From Podocnemis expansa (taxonomy: Eukaryota > Chordata > Testudines > Podocnemididae), in NCBI GenBank assembly GCA_007922195.1, contig ML682067.1, forward strand, positions 2,438,495 through 2,502,494: DNA of 64,000 nucleotides, given 5' to 3'. Shown piece after piece: positions 34,800-47,491 of this stretch. The translations under genes were made by a program, and so were the position numbers. Within the stretch, counting starts at the first letter, position 1; each line of letters starts with the position of its first letter. The notes beneath the pieces are model-generated. The model did not search any database, was not told the origin of the DNA, and saw only the letters and a list, made by a program, of their open reading frames with translations.

Positions 34800-35300
34800 C
34801 AACGCCCAACACATGTGCCAACAGTCACATGTGAGCCCATTCAGACTGGCATGCAGCACCCTCTGCAGTACCACAGAAATTGCCACTCCTGCCAAGGAAA
34901 GCCACTCTGGGCAGCTTCCTTTGGGTGCAGCTGGGACATTGGGGGGGTCCACCCATGTCTCTGTCTGCAGGTGACAGAAAAAAGCTGCCCAGAGTGGCTC
35001 CTCTCTTTAGTGTGATGGTCCCCAAAGGAAGCGACTCTGGGCAGCTTCTTTCTGCAGCATGCCTGGGAACCCCTGGAAGGAGCCGCTTCTTTCTGTGACA
35101 TGCCTGGTGACCCCTGCCCCTGGCATACCACCCAGATGAGCCACTCTGGGCATGCCTGAAAAGCATTCCCACTCCAGCCATGACCGCTTCTGAATTTTCA
35201 AGCAGCTGCCACATTTTTTCAGCAGAGGGTGCCACCGGCACCAGCTGAGAGTCAGGGTGAAAGGACTGGCACAGGAGCCGGCAAAGGTTGCCGAACCCTG
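34800..35300. mobile_element. hAT-type element, 501 bp
   Basis: The ends CAGTGGTAGGCAAC and GGTTGCCGAACCCTG are flanked by CCTTAGGG and CATTAGGG (7/8). The interior repeats GCCACTCTGGGCAGCTTC-like units on both strands. A MITE begins five bases after it. Confidence 0.86.
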
Positions 35301-35305
35301 CATTA

Positions 35306-35957
35306 GGGTGTGTCTACAATGCAATTAAAAACTCACAACTGGTTCATGCCGGCTGATTTGGCTTAATTGCAGTGTATGTGTTTAGGCTCATGTTACAGCC
35401 TGAGCTCTCAGACCGCACTGTCTCGCAGGATCCTAGTGTGTGGGCTGCAGCCTAAGCCTGAATATCTATATCAGTGGTCCCCAAACTCACCTCATCTGCA
35501 CCCTCCTCCTCCCCCTGAGGAGCTGTGATTGTGGGCCAGAGCCAAGGGACGCAGGGGTGTGGCTGGGGTCATAGCTGTGGCTAGGGCTGGGGGTCGTAGC
35601 CAGGAACAATGTGGCTACTGTTGGACTGGGAGTGGAGCCGTGGCTGGAGCTAAACCAGGGGCCGCAGCTGGGAGTCAGTGTCCAAGACTGACACTGTGGC
35701 TGAGGGTGGAGCTGGGGACAACTGGGCCAGAGAAGGGCTGGATGGTGCTCCTTCTCTGCCTCCCATGCGAGCTGGCCTGGACCTTCCCATATCTCCCTTC
35801 CAAAATGTTTCTCCACCCCCCCGGGGGGGTGCACCCCTAGAATTTGGGAACCATTGGTCTACAGCACAATTAAACGCCCCATTAGCCTGACCTCTGTGAG
35901 CCTGAGTTAGCTGGCACTGGTCAGCTGTGGGTTTTTAATTGCAGTGTAGCCATACCT
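35306..35957. mobile_element. MITE (CAGCTGAC family) interrupted by a hAT element
   Basis: The ends GGGTGTGTCTACAATGCA and TGCAGTGTAGCCATACC are flanked by TTA on both sides (35303-35305, 35958-35960). The halves carry AATTAAAAACTCACA and its mirror GTGGGTTTTTAATT. The middle is split by 35472-35856. Confidence 0.82.
35472..35856. mobile_element. hAT-type element nested in the MITE
   Basis: The ends CAGTGGTCCCCAAACTC and GAATTTGGGAACCATTG are inverted repeats. The flanks ATCTATAT and GTCTACAG match at 5/8. The core is GC-rich. It is younger than the host MITE. Confidence 0.78.
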
Positions 35958-36170
35958 TTAGTGTATGTTTAGAACATGAAAGAAGAGGGGCTCCTGTTAT
36001 AAAATGCATAAAATATGAGGAAAGAGAGTCTGTCATTTTAATTCAATTGTTAGTTGCAGGCTGATAAGCAGTGCTCAATAACATTCAAATTCCAATCAAT
36101 ACCTCTTATACCAGCATTATAATTCACTTCGAGACATGCAGCAGCAGCGATTTTTCTCAGTAGCCAAATG

Positions 36171-36275
36171 TATATTATATTATATTATATTATATTATAT
36201 TATATTATATTATATTATANNNNNNNNNNTATTATATTATATTATATTATATTATATTATATTATATTATATTAT
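36171..36275. repeat. (ATATT)n microsatellite with 10-N gap
   Basis: A pure pentanucleotide TATAT/ATATT array on both sides of ten Ns at 36220-36229. The true array length is unknown. Confidence 0.95.
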
Positions 36276-38543
36276 AAATAACCAAAACTTGGGAAATGTC
36301 TGAAAGGTTTTGCCAAGTGATAAAACTTGTTTAGCACTCAAAGAAGCAGCTTTGAAGTAGTAACAAAGATGCTAAAAAACTGTGCCCAAGAGCTGCACAC
36401 ACCTCATTAGGGCCAAGCAATGTGGGAAGGCCAAGCTACAGCTTCCTTGTCAAGAGTGCTCACCCACTGGAAAGGGGCTTCAGGAAGGTAAGATAAAAGA
36501 GCCTTTCAAAGTGGAAGTGCACAGTGACATTTTTATGAGCACTAGTCATAAAGGCTTGTAAACACTGAACAACTCAGCCATTTACATAACCTACTTCACA
36601 AAGAAAACGAAGACTGCTAAAAGGCATAACAAGCACATTCTTTGAGGGCAGGGGAAAGTTGAGTTGACAAATTTAATTTTTATTTTTAACTGTTGCTTAT
36701 TCTCACTTGCTCTTAATTTGTTTTCACTCATGAAAGGAGCAGTTTAGCAAATATGGCTCTGTCTTACCCTGAGAATGCTCAGAGAAGCTCCCAGAATAAG
36801 AAATATGTTTTCTGAAAGAAAGCTACCTGGGTCCATTGATTTGGTTAAAAAAAAGTTCATGCAAGACCTTATGATATAATTCAGCAAAATGATTTTGTTC
36901 TTAAATAAATAAATAAAATAAATGAAAGAAAAAACACTAAAGTCTAACAGACTTGTAAAATGTCTAATGAGTTTAATCACATCACAGACATTGGTGAGGC
37001 TGTGTGCTGGGAGTAAAGCAGAGTATTTAAACTCTGAAAGCTGAAATTCTGGGTTTAATTTTCAGTTTCAGACTAAACAGTGGGTCTGCAGTGAAAAGCA
37101 GGGCAATGATGACTCCTAACCGAAATGGGGTAATGGAAATGGTTTCCTTGCCAGCATTACTGATCGTGTAACTATGGAGCACCTCTCTGTGCAGGCAAAA
37201 GAGTGCAAAAGCAGAGAAATTTAAGTTGGTTTTAATAAGAACCCCGCTTTTCCTTCTCTTTTTTACTGCAAAGAATTCAGCTGCTATTTTATTACGTAAT
37301 GCTGCAGGCTAAAAATATATACCTAATTTAAGCCATCTTGCCAATAAATCTACAAATACCTGGTAATCCAAAAAGGCTAGTTATGGTTTAATGTCTTACT
37401 CATTTTGTCATCTTAATATGTTCAATTCCTAAAGGATTTAGAGCCATGCATTTAAAGATTTTTCAACTTCTTGAATATCTCTGAGCAGTCTGGTGGAAAG
37501 GGCAATAAAGCATGGACCTCTTCATCATGGTGCATGAACCAACTTTTCAAGTTCCATCTGCTAAGTGATTCATGTTACCACAGAGCTGAACCTTTTCTTT
37601 TCCTAGGTTAGACAGTTTCATTTGAAAATACATTGGGGCTTTCTCACTTAATGGATGATGATTATTTCCTTTTAACTAAAGGAACTTTATAGTTTCTTTT
37701 TAAATGTAACATATCTAAACCTCAAAATCTAGTCGAAAAAGGCTCCTGAAGGAAACCTATGTTAAAACATTCTTTCTTTGAGGATGAAAGGAGATTTATT
37801 GCAGTTTATACTTCAGCATTCATCTGTTTTCCTCTTCCTAAATGTTAAAAAAAACAACCAAACAAAAAAACCCACTAAAATAAATTAAAGTTAACGTCTC
37901 ACTATATAACATTCTTCTTTGGAAGACTTTGTTAAAGTGAAGGAGGAGCTGCTTAAAGTATTGCTCTGTCTGTTCCTTTGTTGTTTTGATTTCAGTTTCC
38001 AGATTTTGCCTCAAAATAGCCATAGGAAAGAGGGAGAAAAACACCCATTCACTGCCCTGACTGTAGATCTCCTGGGTCCTAGAGTTCAGTATTTCATTCT
38101 TCAGGACCCCAAGTGTAGTTTCAGTGCAGTATTCTCTCCCCGGCCCATACCCCCCACCCTTCCTGTGAGATCAGCCATAAGTAATTCCATGAGACATTAT
38201 GCACTGCAATGAGTGGAACTAGAGAGGAAATTCAGGCAGAATGCAAGTGTCTTGTTTTCTCCTTTATTTCTTTCCTTTTTTCCCATGGCTTTTAGGTGGC
38301 AAATAATCTTCAAAACAGAGGTCAGAGATCAGAGTCAAATAACTTCCACTACTGCAGCAGCCTGCTGACCAAAAATTCACCAGGTTTAAGAATGATTTTT
38401 CATGCTGGTTTTCCCTTCACTTAATCATATTTCAAGAGGCTCTGGTGCTATAGAGAGGGTTAGGGTAAAACAAGGTGTATTGTCAATTTTCTATTGTATT
38501 TAAAAAAAACAGGGATTTCTTTTTATAAAGTACAGATTGTGAG

Positions 38544-38659
38544 CAAAATTTTCAAAAGTACCTAAATCACATTTTCAGAAGCACCTAAGTAACTTAGGAA
38601 CCTAAATCCTCCTGACTTTTAATGGGATCATAACCACTTAGGTGCATTTGAAAATTTTA
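38544..38659. repeat. Palindromic 'cacctaag' element, 116 bp
   Basis: The ends CAAAATTTTCAAAAGTACCT and TTAGGTGCATTTGAAAATTT are inverted repeats. The middle is CTAAGTAACTTAGGAACCTA. It is an old sauropsid non-autonomous element. Confidence 0.68.
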
Positions 38660-39319
38660 CTTTGTTTATAGCCACAGTAGTACCATGATACCAATAACTA
38701 ATTGGCTTGAGTAACCCATGATCATAGTGCTCTGATCAATCACTGCAACGAGGTGCCTGCATTCTCCAAATCCATTACGCAAGCCAGCAGCAGCACTGGG
38801 ATAATGGCAACCTTCAACACCTTCCGGTTAGACTCAACAAAGAGGCAAGATGGCTTATAGGCAGCATGCTGCCAGGGGTTGGTGCGGAAAGAGTTCTATT
38901 AAAAACATTTTTAAAATGTGTGTGTTCTATGATTTTGTGGCTTGTGGACTTTTGTGAGTTTTTTAGGGTTTTTTTTTTTTACCTCCAAGGTCCAGCTATT
39001 GAATATGAGGGGCACACTGCTACATATGCATGGTCTTAACAGAGGGTGCTGGTATCAGGCTGTCACTGGCTGCCTATGTGTGGTGATGCCATGAGGAAGA
39101 GAAATCAGCACCAGTATGTGGCCCATAACTGTGACTTCGAAGAAAACAATTTTACAGCTTCCTGTCATTAATATGGTAGCTTTGAAATGCTTCCTCCTCA
39201 CATTCTAAGGGGCTTGCTGGCAGGGAGGGAGGACATTGGGGCTGATAATGTCATCTTCAAGGGACGGTTTCCAGAGCAATACATACTAAAATGCCAGAAA
39301 TGCTGAAGAATGACTAAAT

Positions 39320-39539
39320 CAGGGGTCTCAAACTCAAATCACAACAAGAGCCACATTAGGACTAGTATGTTAGGGCTGCACCACATATCAGAACTAGTAT
39401 GGTAGCACAAGGGCCATGCCATTGAATCCTTTTCATGCAACAGTATTGCAAACATTAATAGTGACAGTGTCACTGCGGGTGACAAGAAATAACTTCAGGG
39501 GCCGCATGCGGCCCTCAGGCTACGTGTTTGAGACCCCTG
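39320..39539. mobile_element. hAT-type element 'CAGGGGTCTCAAACTC', 220 bp
   Basis: The ends CAGGGGTCTCAAACTC and GTTTGAGACCCCTG are flanked by GACTAAAT and GCCTAAAT (7/8). The right part has GGGGCCGCATGCGGCCCTCA, itself a short palindrome. Confidence 0.9.
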
Positions 39540-40037
39540 GCCTAAATAATAAACTCCTGGCTGTCTTCTCCCAGGAAACGTTTAAAGGCGTACATCAATA
39601 AATGTTGATGGAGCATACAGCTGTTTCCACTCAAAATTGTTTTTCTTTTGTTTTTTTATTGTGGTGGTATGTAAGTACCACTACTAACAATAGGCAAATA
39701 CTCAATATTTAACAGATAATAATGCATTATATTCACTGTTCCTTTAACCATTCTGTGGTTTCTATATTTTTTCTCCTAAATTCTTACTCTATTTTTGCTA
39801 CTTCACAGCTAAATTTTTATATGTATTACAGTACAAAATGTACAACGAGTCTGAATAAGCCAATTGGCTTGGTCCTTGTATAGGGGATTAAACTGTATAT
39901 ATCAGTTTTGTCATCTTCAAGGATGTATTACAATTCTGAGAACCTCATACATTCACGGTTCATCTTTAACCCTTTCTGCTGCTGTTCATGATCTGTTATG
40001 TCTTTGTATGATTTTACTATGTCAAAGCATTTAAGGC

Positions 40038-40095
40038 CCTAATCCAAAGGCCACAGAAGTCTTTCCATTGACTTAACTATTAGGACCTATGACCT
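40038..40095. repeat. Fragment of 'ttgacttcaatgg' palindrome
   Basis: AAGGCCCTAATCCAAAGGCC then CTTTCCATTGACTTAACTA resembles the repeat in the HMGA2 3'UTR. Confidence 0.5.
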
Positions 40096-41728
40096 TGATT
40101 GTAAAAGTTGCTAAACACCCGTAACTCTGAAGTAGTTTGACGAGACCTGATCTCCTGGATTTGATAAGTGTCTCCAACTCACATTATCTTTAATGATTAA
40201 TGATAGAGTATATGGCCCCATGCTAGCAAGGATGGGGTTATTAAGGGCATGTGGACCAAACTGCCTCTGCCCAACTACATAGGTAACACGTGTCAGGAAT
40301 GAAGTAGGAGCTCAAAGGATACCCGGCTTGTTGAAGCTGACCAAGAAGAAGATTAGAGCTGTTCTTCTCTGTTGGTGGGAAAAGCCTTGTTTCAGCCAAT
40401 AATCTGGCTGGATTTTGCTGCCTGGATGAATCTCCTGGAGGACTAGCCTAAGCCCAGAAGACTGACAAAACTGACTGGCTGAATGAAGACAAGCCTTGAG
40501 TAGAAGGCTGACATCCAGCCAAAGATTCTTTGGCCAGCCCTAGTTTTGAATTCATAGTACATCTTTAGTCTTTGACTTTAATAGCCTCAAAGGGATGAGA
40601 TTCAACTGTGCCTTGGCCAGAGGGTTAAAGTGCCCGTGCACCACACAGTAAGAGGGGGAAAGATCCTATGCATCATATTCACTGGGTGAATAGAGGGTGA
40701 CAGTGCCCTACTGGAGTCAGGTCTTGTCATAACTGGTTTACTGATTATCTTTGTTGTAGTGGGTATAAGACAAAGTGCAAGATTCTCAAAATGAACTTGT
40801 AGGTCTGGGAGTTTTAATTTGATGTCTTTCCAAAGGTGTGGTTTTAGAGGGTGGGTGCTTAAAATTTCTGGCAATTAGGCACCTCTAATGGTGGGCACCC
40901 AGAAATTATGGCATGCGAAACAGATGAAGAGAAATGAAGAGCTGGTGTCAAACAAGTGGCCTCTTCCATCCAGCCCACGGGACGACACTCTCTCCTAACA
41001 GAGAGAGAGAGAATGTGGTCTTGCAATATTGCAGAGCACAGTCTCACATACCTAGCCCTCCACAACGCCACAAGAGCCTTAAATTCTGGTGCACAGCCTG
41101 CCTTCTGGTGCGGCAGGCCTGGGAGCTCAGCTGGGGCCGTCAAGTGGGGCCTTATTAAATCTCCCAACCTGTATGTGGCTTGGGGCAGAAGAACAGCAGT
41201 GCAAATTTTAAAACCCCTGTTGGCATGGCCCAGGAAGTGGCTTCTGTTACATCTCTGGTGGCTTGGGGTTAGCGGCCTCTTCTTGAGGTCTAGGACCAGT
41301 AAGTACAACCATAGCAAGGAAGAGTAGTACCTTCTCCTGTGCTCCACTGGGTGTAGGAAGGGGAGGGGAGGGGAGCTGGGTGAGCTTCAGGCTCTAGGCA
41401 GCAGGGATGGAGGAGGGGAAATGGAGAGAAACAATCGGGCAAGCAGCCATCGGGAGCAGGGTGAGCAGTGGAGAAGTGTTCGGGAGGCAAGTCTGTAGGT
41501 TGTGGGGCTGCAGACTGGGCTCCCAGCATCCTTCCACAGTCAGGTCCAGCTGGGGCTCTGCCGAGCTATGGCAGTAACCAGAAACCAAGTAAAGGAAGTG
41601 TGAGGTACGTGCAGGTTCCTGGTGTTACTCTGCACCCCATTGGTGCTGCTGCCCATTCTCATCCGCTTGTCCCATAAGATAACCCCATCCCTTGCTCCAC
41701 ACAGAGCCATTTCTAGATCCCCCTAGGG

Positions 41729-41915
41729 CAGTGGTTTTCAAACTTATCTTCTACAAACTCAATTGAAAGAAATCATTTATGCCCACGACTCAAGAACTGA
41801 ATCGTTCAGCAATGCAGTCCAGTCTTTCAGTGGTGGCAGCAGGGGGTGCCATGACTCAGTAACTGAGGGTCTGTGACCCAGTACTGGGTCCTGACTCATC
41901 GTTTGAAAACCATTG
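41729..41915. mobile_element. hAT-type element, 187 bp
   Basis: The ends CAGTGGTTTTCAAAC and GTTTGAAAACCATTG are inverted repeats. The interior matches 61219-61406, with CAGTACTGGGTC and CAGCAATGCA. The target duplication has decayed. Confidence 0.8.
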
Positions 41916-42161
41916 ACCAGGAAAACCTGATATCCCTGCTTGTCTCCAAAAGAACCCTCCAGACAGACTCCATAGAAATCCCCCTCACTCCACCCTAGGG
42001 AATCCCATCTGCCATGGCCGCTGCACTGCCCCAAGGGGAGTCACTGCCTGCTACACTTCCTTCCCATGCGTTCCCAGTTATTACTTTCATCTCCTGAGCC
42101 TGGCCCCACTGCACAGAGTCAACCACCATTCAGACCACACACATGTAGGGACTGCCTAGTG

Positions 42162-42318
42162 CAAGGCTCGACAAAATCCAGGTGTCAGGTCACTATGGCT
42201 ATTGGGATTTGTAGCCTGGCTCCTAGCTCTGCTGCAGAAATGCAGCAGAGGAGCATCCTCTGGTAACCAAAAATAAAACTGCTGACACCTAACTGGGAAC
42301 TAATTTTGTCGAGCTCTG
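42162..42318. mobile_element. hAT-type element, 157 bp, perfect duplication
   Basis: The ends CAAGGCTCGACAAAAT and ATTTTGTCGAGCTCTG are inverted repeats (14/16). Both flanks are GCCTAGTG (42154-42161, 42319-42326), a perfect 8-bp duplication. Confidence 0.9.
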
Positions 42319-43308
42319 GCCTAGTGCACACAGGCCCTGAGCCCCATGCCTGGGGGCACGGGTTTGGGGGCTTGTGCCCCAAATAATTTTCTCATGTAGC
42401 AATGCTCCGGCACGGGGTATGCGAGACTGCACTCTGCCAGATCACACTGTCTCCCTAACAGATGGGGGGGGGCGGTAATCATAGAGTAGTCTTGCATACA
42501 CAACACTCTGTAATGCCCCGATTTCGATTTATGATAATATTTTGATTTATGATATGTTCGGCTCACTTGATGTACATTTAAGTCAAATCTGGCCTGCCAT
42601 AGTAAATGAGTTTGACATTCCTGGCTTAGAAGAGCTGTCTGTGTGAGAGGGATGCTTTCTCTGATTTAGAATACCTCAGAGTGGGGTAAGATGATGGCTC
42701 CACTGTCTGCTTTTTGGCTATGCATTTGGGACAGGATTAAGGAAATGCTTTGAGAAAGTGGATCATGATGCGTGCATATATTTGTAATCCACTTTATAAA
42801 GACCTGCTGGGTATATCCTTGCATTTTTCATAAGATGGTGGAAATGATAAATGAATTCCGGTATTTTTACCTTAGGTATTTTCAATAGGTTTCATAAGCG
42901 AAAATGTTCAAATCAGTTAGTTCTGATAACCATGAATTTGAAAGTCTCTAAACTAAAGCTATACTTGTGCTGGCATATTGGTTGTCACCCTCTGCCTTAG
43001 AAGTGGCTGCATTTTGAAGCTGATGCATCTCTACAACTGAAATGTGCTTTATGATAAAAGGCATGTTTTAAATGCAAAATAATAGAGTAATAAAAGTGTT
43101 TAGTGCTTGCACAGAGATTTTTATCTTCAGGTCTCACAAAAATGAACTGAGCTTTTCAAATTGGTCTTGTGATTTGGGCTTATTTAAAGGTAATTAACTT
43201 CAGAATGTTCTTTTTTAAAGGTTATTTTTCTCTCTTTCCCCTCTGCCATTCTTCTTGGCTGGGAAACATCCCAGTTGGCTTGTTACACTCATTTAAAGAG
43301 TTCCAAAG

Positions 43309-43461
43309 AGGCAGCCGTGTTAGTTTAGTTCAGTAAAACAAACAAGGAGTCCTGGGACACTTAAAGACATCAGACATCTGACAAAATGGGATTTTTCCCA
43401 TGAAAGCTCATGCAATAAATAAATTTGTTAGTCTGTAAGTGCCACAGAATTCCTTGTTTGT
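43309..43461. repeat. Sauropsid repeat 'GCAGCCGTGTTAGT', complete
   Basis: It starts GCAGCCGTGTTAGTTTAG. AACAAGGAGTCCTGGGACAC is mirrored near the right end by GTGCCACAGAATTCCTTGTT. It also contains ATGAAAGCTCATGC. Other copies are at 47331 and 48921. Class uncertain (SINE or MITE). Confidence 0.65.
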
Positions 43462-43990
43462 TTCATTTAAAGAGGAATTTCTGGGAAGCAGCAATCTCAG
43501 AAGTGTCACTCAACATATTCATAAAATAAACAAAAATGACAGCACATTCAGGACTGAGGGAATCCAAATCTTAGACCAGTTCAGGGGTCAACAAAGAATC
43601 CAGGGTGCTAAAATTTTTTCATTCTGCTCAGAAATGATGTTATATAAACAAGAAGCTCCCTTTCAAAAACATCTGATTTTCCCAAATAGCCCCTACCTGT
43701 TTAATACAGTTTATTGCTTCATTTGTTTACAAAATCAGTCATCAAACTGCTAATGATTATTTGTTTATTTTTATTTTCTCAACAGATATCTTTTGGCATG
43801 CCGTCAGAGTTCTCAAAATCGGTGGGTTTTTTTGGTTTCTTCCTTCTTGTTCATCACAACAACCTTTGAGGCACTCTGTCATGGGAACATTCTAATGCCC
43901 AAAGAAGACTAGGCTTCTGCATCTAAAGGGATGGGAGGAAAGTTGGGATCTGAGGAGATGGGAAGGGAATTGTTTTGGAGTGACTCTAAA

Positions 43991-44090
43991 GGCTTGTCTA
44001 CATTACAGAGCCCTGGCTGGTACAACTATGGTAGGATAGCTATGCTGACAGAGCCCTCTAGTGTAGATGCAACATAAGCAAATATAAAGA
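43991..44090. repeat. Degenerate MITE fragment
   Basis: GGCTTGTCTACATTACAGAG with CTCTAGTGTAGATGC to its right. Both are decayed ends of the GTCTACAC type. Confidence 0.45.
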
Positions 44091-44172
44091 GTTCTGCCAG
44101 TAAAGCTACACCATCTCGCCTTAATGACGCTGTTTGTACACAGTGTTTGTTGTAGTCGTGTTTGTCCTAGAG

Positions 44173-44366
44173 CAGTGTTTCCCAACCAGGTGTGTCATCA
44201 GGCCTGAGCAGGTGTGCCATGTAATTTTTTGAAAAACTACTTGAAGAGTTCTGGATTGGCTCATGAATATTCATTAGTTCATTTGGAAACTATATGATGT
44301 TGTACCTCAAAATAATTAAAGGTCTCAAAGTATACCACAGCAGAGAAGAGGTTGGGAACCACCATG
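44173..44366. mobile_element. hAT-type element, 194 bp
   Basis: The ends CAGTGTTTCCCAACC and GGTTGGGAACCACCATG are inverted repeats. The interior (CATGAATATTCAT, GCCTGAGCAGGTGTG) matches 61879-62095 in reverse. The flanks share only CTAG. Confidence 0.8.
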
Positions 44367-44370
44367 CTAG

Positions 44371-44475
44371 GGTATTAGACTAGGAGAATTAGGTGATATC
44401 TTTTACTGGACCAACTCTCACCAACAGAAGAAGGTCCATTAAAAGATTCTCACCCATGTTTTCTCTCTACTTAGC
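44371..44475. repeat. Old sauropsid repeat 'ggtgatatcttttactgg'
   Basis: AGGTGATATCTTTTACTGGA is mirrored by GGTCCATTAAAAGATTC. It continues with CTCACCCATGTTTTCTCTC. It is a common dispersed repeat of reptile genomes, class uncertain. Confidence 0.55.
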
Positions 44476-45384
44476 TAATCCAACAGAAGCACGCTTTTGT
44501 CCAAATATATGTGTCTACATCTGCGGTTTTGTTGGCATAACTATTTTGATGAAGGAGTAGGATTATTTATATACAAAACTTTGTGGTGCAGACCAGGCTT
44601 CAGCACTAAGCCTATGCTACACTGTCAGGTGTGAAAATGAGAAGTCAGGAATAGAAATCAAGCTTTTCCCTTTCCTTTGACACTGGAGAGCAGTGCTACC
44701 TCCTAATTTTCAACCTGATTCTGCGCTTTATCAATATGTTGGGACTCTAATTTTTTGTTGTTTTATGCCAAACAGTGTTTAGAGTTATTTTAAATATAAA
44801 CATTTGAGCTGGTCAAAACACAGAAAAAGAATTTCAAACTTGACCCATTTTCCATTAAAGTGTCTGCGAAATTTAAGATCAATTTTTATCAAAATCATAC
44901 CCAAAATTGTTATAGAATGTTTTTGTTCACAGAAAGCTGCATTTTAGATAAGCAAAAAAGTTTATTGAAGATTTCAAGCATAATTTCAGTTTAAAAATTA
45001 CTAAAATGCCACAAATCTTTCACAAAAAACAGAAACATTTCAAAGATTCAACCATTTTTTTGCAAAAAGTTCCATTTTTTTTAAAAAGAAAGCCAAATTG
45101 CTGTGAACTTCTTGTGCAAAAAATTTTGACCAGCTCCAACTATCCTTACCACAGCCCTTGAAGTCTCTGTAAATACAGTCAATGTCTGCTTAAAACAAAC
45201 AAAAAACCAAAAAGTGACATAACTGAAAGTTTTGAAGATTCATTTGGAATGGTGCCTGTCACTCTTACACTGTTACTTTCAGATAAAAACTGCATGTGTT
45301 GCTGGATGATAAAGCTTCCTGTCCTTAGGAACTGTAAACTTACAATTCTCTGCCTTAGTAAACATAGAAGAACCAGATTTATCC

Positions 45385-45878
45385 AGGGGCTAAAGTATAA
45401 TTTGGGGGGCCCCAGAATGCTCCTGCACTGGTGGGCCCCCCTGGACCCCAGCTCCTGCCCCCCAATGTGAGTCTGCCACACCGGCTCACTGGCGGCACAG
45501 ATGGGGAGGTAGGCCCCGGTCCCATGGTGCTGCTGCAGGCCCCAGGTTAGCAGCAGGGCGTAGAAGGGGAGGGGTTTGGGGTGGGTCTTGAGCTCCCTAG
45601 TAACGCCCCTGGCCCCTCCCCCATCCCCTGCCCACCGGACTGCAGCGGAATGCTGCTCTGGGGCCTGCGATGTTTAGGGGCCCAGCATTTGGGCCCCTAA
45701 AAATAGAACGTGGACCCAGAACACTGCGTTCTGTGGCCTGCATTTTTCAATGGTGGGCCCCAGCATGCAGCGTTCCGGCTCCACATTCTATTTTTAGGGG
45801 CCCCAGAATACTGAGCCCCTAAAGATAGTGGGCCCCAGAATGGCGTTCCGGTGCATTCCCCCTTACTTCAACCCCCGG
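45385..45878. mobile_element. DNA element with 'AGGGGCTAAAGT' ends, 494 bp
   Basis: The ends AGGGGCTAAAGT and ACTTCAACCCCCGG are imperfect inverted repeats. Both flanks are ATTTATCC (45377-45384, 45879-45886), a perfect 8-bp duplication, so hAT-like. The interior holds repeated CCTAAAAATAGAA and GGGCCCCAG words. Confidence 0.83.
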
Positions 45879-46269
45879 ATTTATCCTTATGAACTAAGGT
45901 ATTGATTCAAAACCCCTGCAAGCAAATGGGAAGATAAATGAAGTCCAATGGGCTTCAGCCCCAGGAGAGGACTAAACTTGTGTGGTACTTAATTATCTAG
46001 ACTTAATAGGCACTGAAGGCAGCCATTCCTTGCAAAGGATAAACAGTAACCTGCAGGTACTAATTGCTGTAGCACAAATTTAGACCCCAGTTCAGGAAAA
46101 CATTTAAGCATATCCTTAACTTTAATAATGATAGGCCTACTTTCTTTAATCAAGACCTTAGTTAGGAAGGAGCACACACAAAAAAAGTACTTGATTTTCC
46201 TTTGTCATTATTCAGATATAACGCTCTTCTCTTTTCTTCCTGTTGTTGTTTGTTTACTTGGTGGTTTGG

Positions 46270-46310
46270 TTTCTTTTCTTTTCTTTTCTTTTCTTTTCTT
46301 TTCTTTTATT
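46270..46310. repeat. (TTTTC)n microsatellite
   Basis: About eight TTTTC pentamers in a row. Confidence 0.95.
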
Positions 46311-46430
46311 TACTACTGGGGAATAAAAGTTACTCAGCTGCTGGGAAAATATATTTGGGCTAATGTTCTGTCTTCTGAATTCAGTTATGAGATCCAAAGA
46401 CTCTGACATCTGATTTTTATCCCTCCGCCG

Positions 46431-46446
46431 CCCCCCCCCCCCCCCC
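46431..46446. repeat. Poly-C run (16)
   Basis: Sixteen consecutive C. Confidence 0.95.
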
Positions 46447-47330
46447 ATGGATCATTATTCAGTTTTGAATGCTTGTTTCAGACTTAGATTATTTCTATTC
46501 TGCAGAAAAGATAAAAATAAAACAATTCATGATTTTAAGAAAATCAATTTCTTTTGTATACTGAAGAATGCAACTAACCCATATCCTTTTGGCTGAGGAT
46601 ACAGCTGTTACAGATCAATTAAAACCAAGGAAGTGGCTAAATCCATTTCTTACTTACTGACCTCAATATGGTAGATCTTACTAGTAAGATCTGTTTGTGG
46701 GTTTTTAATTTTTTTTTTAAATTTTTTCTTCTGGTGACTAAAACATATTTAAAGCAGATACCCCAGACTTCTCATCTTCTTAGATTTTTAGACGCCTATC
46801 TCACGCAGAGACTGTAGACTTACTGATGTCTTGCAGTTATTTTTTTCAGGGCAAGTTCACTACAGTGTGAACATGTCTCCCCACTGTTACATGTCACCTG
46901 CTGATTATTAGGAATACATACAGATCATATAATTTATATGTTTGTATTGATTCTGTGGACATACCACTTCCCAGCAGAACTTGCTGTTGCATGTACCAGC
47001 TGCAAGAATGGAAATCCTCATGGATTTCAAATGGATAACATGAAATCATGAACTTCAAATGGATAACAAATCAAAGCTTCAAACAGAAACTGCAGCAGAA
47101 CTGGAATTCACATGCAGATTCAACACTGTTGCCTTAGGGCTAAATAGGGATCTTGTGTTTTTTTTCTTATTACAACAGGTGATTTGATCTCACCTCCTTC
47201 TATATGTTGTTCCACATTGTCTGAATGTAAACAACTGCTTGGATTTGCTGTTCCAGCGTAACCTGATCTTACAACTTACACTTCCCTGCATTTATGTTCC
47301 TCCCATTCTGTAAGTTCCCCTTCCTTCAGG

Positions 47331-47422
47331 CATCTGAAAAATGGGATTTTCTCCTAGTAAGGCTCATGCAATACATAAATTTGTCAGTCTTTAAAAGTGC
47401 CACAGGACTCCTTGTTTGTTCC
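47331..47422. repeat. Sauropsid repeat 'GCAGCCGTGTTAGT', right part
   Basis: GCATCTGAAAAATGGGATTT, then GGCTCATGCAATACATAAAT and GTGCCACAGGACTCCTTGTT, match the right two thirds of 43309-43461. Confidence 0.65.
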
Positions 47423-47491
47423 TGAGGATTCTGTGGATGTTTGAAGATATCATAGGTGTTTACAGAGCATCCCTGTGGCCTTAAATTAGAC

